Origin: Bacillota bacterium
GTDB taxonomy: Bacteria > Bacillota > Bacilli > Bacillales > Cytobacillaceae
Length of the DNA: 5,373 nt
Assembly (NCBI GenBank): GCA_023389895.1
Contig: JAEWDX010000036.1
Location: forward strand, 1 to 5,373
Direction of reading: 5' to 3'
The position numbers and the translations under genes were made by a program. How positions within the stretch are numbered: position 1 is the first letter of the stretch; each line of letters opens with the position of its first letter. The notes beneath the pieces are model-generated. The model saw nothing but the letters and a program-made list of their open reading frames with translations. It did not search any database and had not been told where the DNA came from. This document shows positions 4,785 to 5,373 of the stretch, in pieces.

Positions 4785-5373
4785 TTAAGGAACAGTATTT
4801 TCAATAACCGTCAGAAAATGGTTCTTCGCAGCGGTATCAATTAACTGAAAAATAGATTGACTTGCTGCATAGTTAAACAAATACCATTGATCTTCAGTAG
4901 CATCATAAATCAAAACTTCTGGGTGTCCAGGCATATCTGAAGATTGAACTAAAGAATAGATATCAAACCGTTCTATGCTGTCCCCTTCTTGGTTTAGAAA
5001 ATCGTATTGACCAATTTTATAGTAAACCCCAGGTGCGGTGCTGTGAAAAGACCACGTGTAATCTGAAGGCGGCTCGACCTTACTTCCTTTGTTTTTCACA
5101 AAAATATGATACATTGCTTCGATATAGGCATTCCCTTCAATTTGCTCTACCACTCCGCCCATAGTCATGTGGTATTCATGTTGTAATGCTTTCACTTCTA
5201 CACCATCAATAACCAATGGCACCGTATCGACAGTCACTGTTGAATTTCTATAGTCGACATTACAACCAAATGTTTCTGCAAGAAAGCGAAGTGGAACGAT
5301 TATGCGATTATTCTTTAAATAGGATTTTACATCAAGTAACACCGTTTTACCGTTTTTCACTGCTGTACTACTG
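4785..5373 (-). CDS. Stalk-domain (copper amine oxidase N-terminal-like) protein, 5' end outside window
   Basis: Counting from the GTG at 5358-5360, residues 1-45 match the end of the domain named after the copper amine oxidase N-terminus: NGKTVLLDV, then NNRIIVPLRFLAETFGCNVD, then TVTV. This is the N-G-R-x-x-V-P-L-R-x-x-A-E-x-x-G pattern of a beta-rich surface stalk domain in Gram-positive secreted proteins. It does not imply oxidase activity or copper binding. The frame is open to the right edge with domain-like codons (SSTAV) before that GTG, so the GTG is not the start and a signal peptide probably lies outside. The remaining 140 or so residues form an unrecognised C-terminal domain rich in aromatic residues (DYTWSFHS, GVYYKIGQYDF, DQWYLFNYAASQSIFQLI), perhaps a binding or regulatory module on the cell surface. 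The stop codon sits inside the palindrome CCTTAAGG (4783-4790). A T-run follows, without a convincing hairpin. Confidence 0.8.
   Translation of the reverse strand, partial: SSTAVKNGKTVLLDVKSYLKNNRIIVPLRFLAETFGCNVDYRNSTVTVDTVPLVIDGVEVKALQHEYHMTMGGVVEQIEGNAYIEAMYHIFVKNKGSKVEPPSDYTWSFHSTAPGVYYKIGQYDFLNQEGDSIERFDIYSLVQSSDMPGHPEVLIYDATEDQWYLFNYAASQSIFQLIDTAAKNHFLTVIENTVP

Noticed and set aside
1..5373. CRISPR array, tRNA, rRNA, riboswitch or complete insertion sequence
   Set aside because: No regularly spaced repeats, cloverleaf, conserved aptamer pattern, transposase frame or paired terminal repeats could be found by reading.

Overview
The window looks like a chromosomal segment from a low-GC Bacillaceae bacterium. 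The DNA is AT-rich, one gene carries a near-perfect Bacillus ribosome binding site (AAGGAGGTGA), and the protein types (stalk-domain protein, DUF4367-like protein, serine hydrolase of the SVTK type, acetamidase/formamidase) are common in Bacillus and its relatives. No rRNA, tRNA, CRISPR array or complete insertion sequence is visible.

Layout. The left third (1-1470) reads on the minus strand. It holds an intact beta-lactamase-fold serine hydrolase (201-1097). Upstream of it lie two decayed gene ends in series: the tail of a GNAT acetyltransferase (1098-1211) and an internally deleted, frameshifted ArsM-like methyltransferase (1212-1467). The first 150 bases hold only a short remnant-like open frame and a small perfect inverted repeat.

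The centre (about 1640-3820) is the most interesting part: a two-gene plus-strand operon with its own candidate promoter, operator-like repeats and a strong intrinsic terminator. The first gene (1734-2792) encodes a Cro/C1-type helix-turn-helix domain fused to a degenerate copy of the F1-ATPase beta subunit. The HTH sits where beta has its N-terminal beta-barrel (crown) domain. The Walker A lysine and threonine are gone and about 25 residues between Walker B and the catch-loop region are deleted. The Walker B aspartate, the adenine-pocket tyrosine and phenylalanines and the gapless C-terminal domain remain. The second gene (2816-3772) is an acetamidase/formamidase-family amidase. The simplest reading is a ligand-binding transcription factor, made from a dead F1-beta subunit, that controls an amide-hydrolysing enzyme. 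I know of no characterised example, and the regulatory role is inferred.

The right third is weaker. A DUF4367-like reading frame (3882-4241) has no ribosome binding site and is probably N-terminally truncated. An unrecognised open frame follows (4269-4523). Two genes then run on the minus strand: a small two-helix membrane protein (4570-4743), downstream of a stalk-domain (copper amine oxidase N-terminal-like) protein that runs off the right edge (4785-5373). Several decayed genes on both flanks suggest an accessory or rearranged region around an intact operon.
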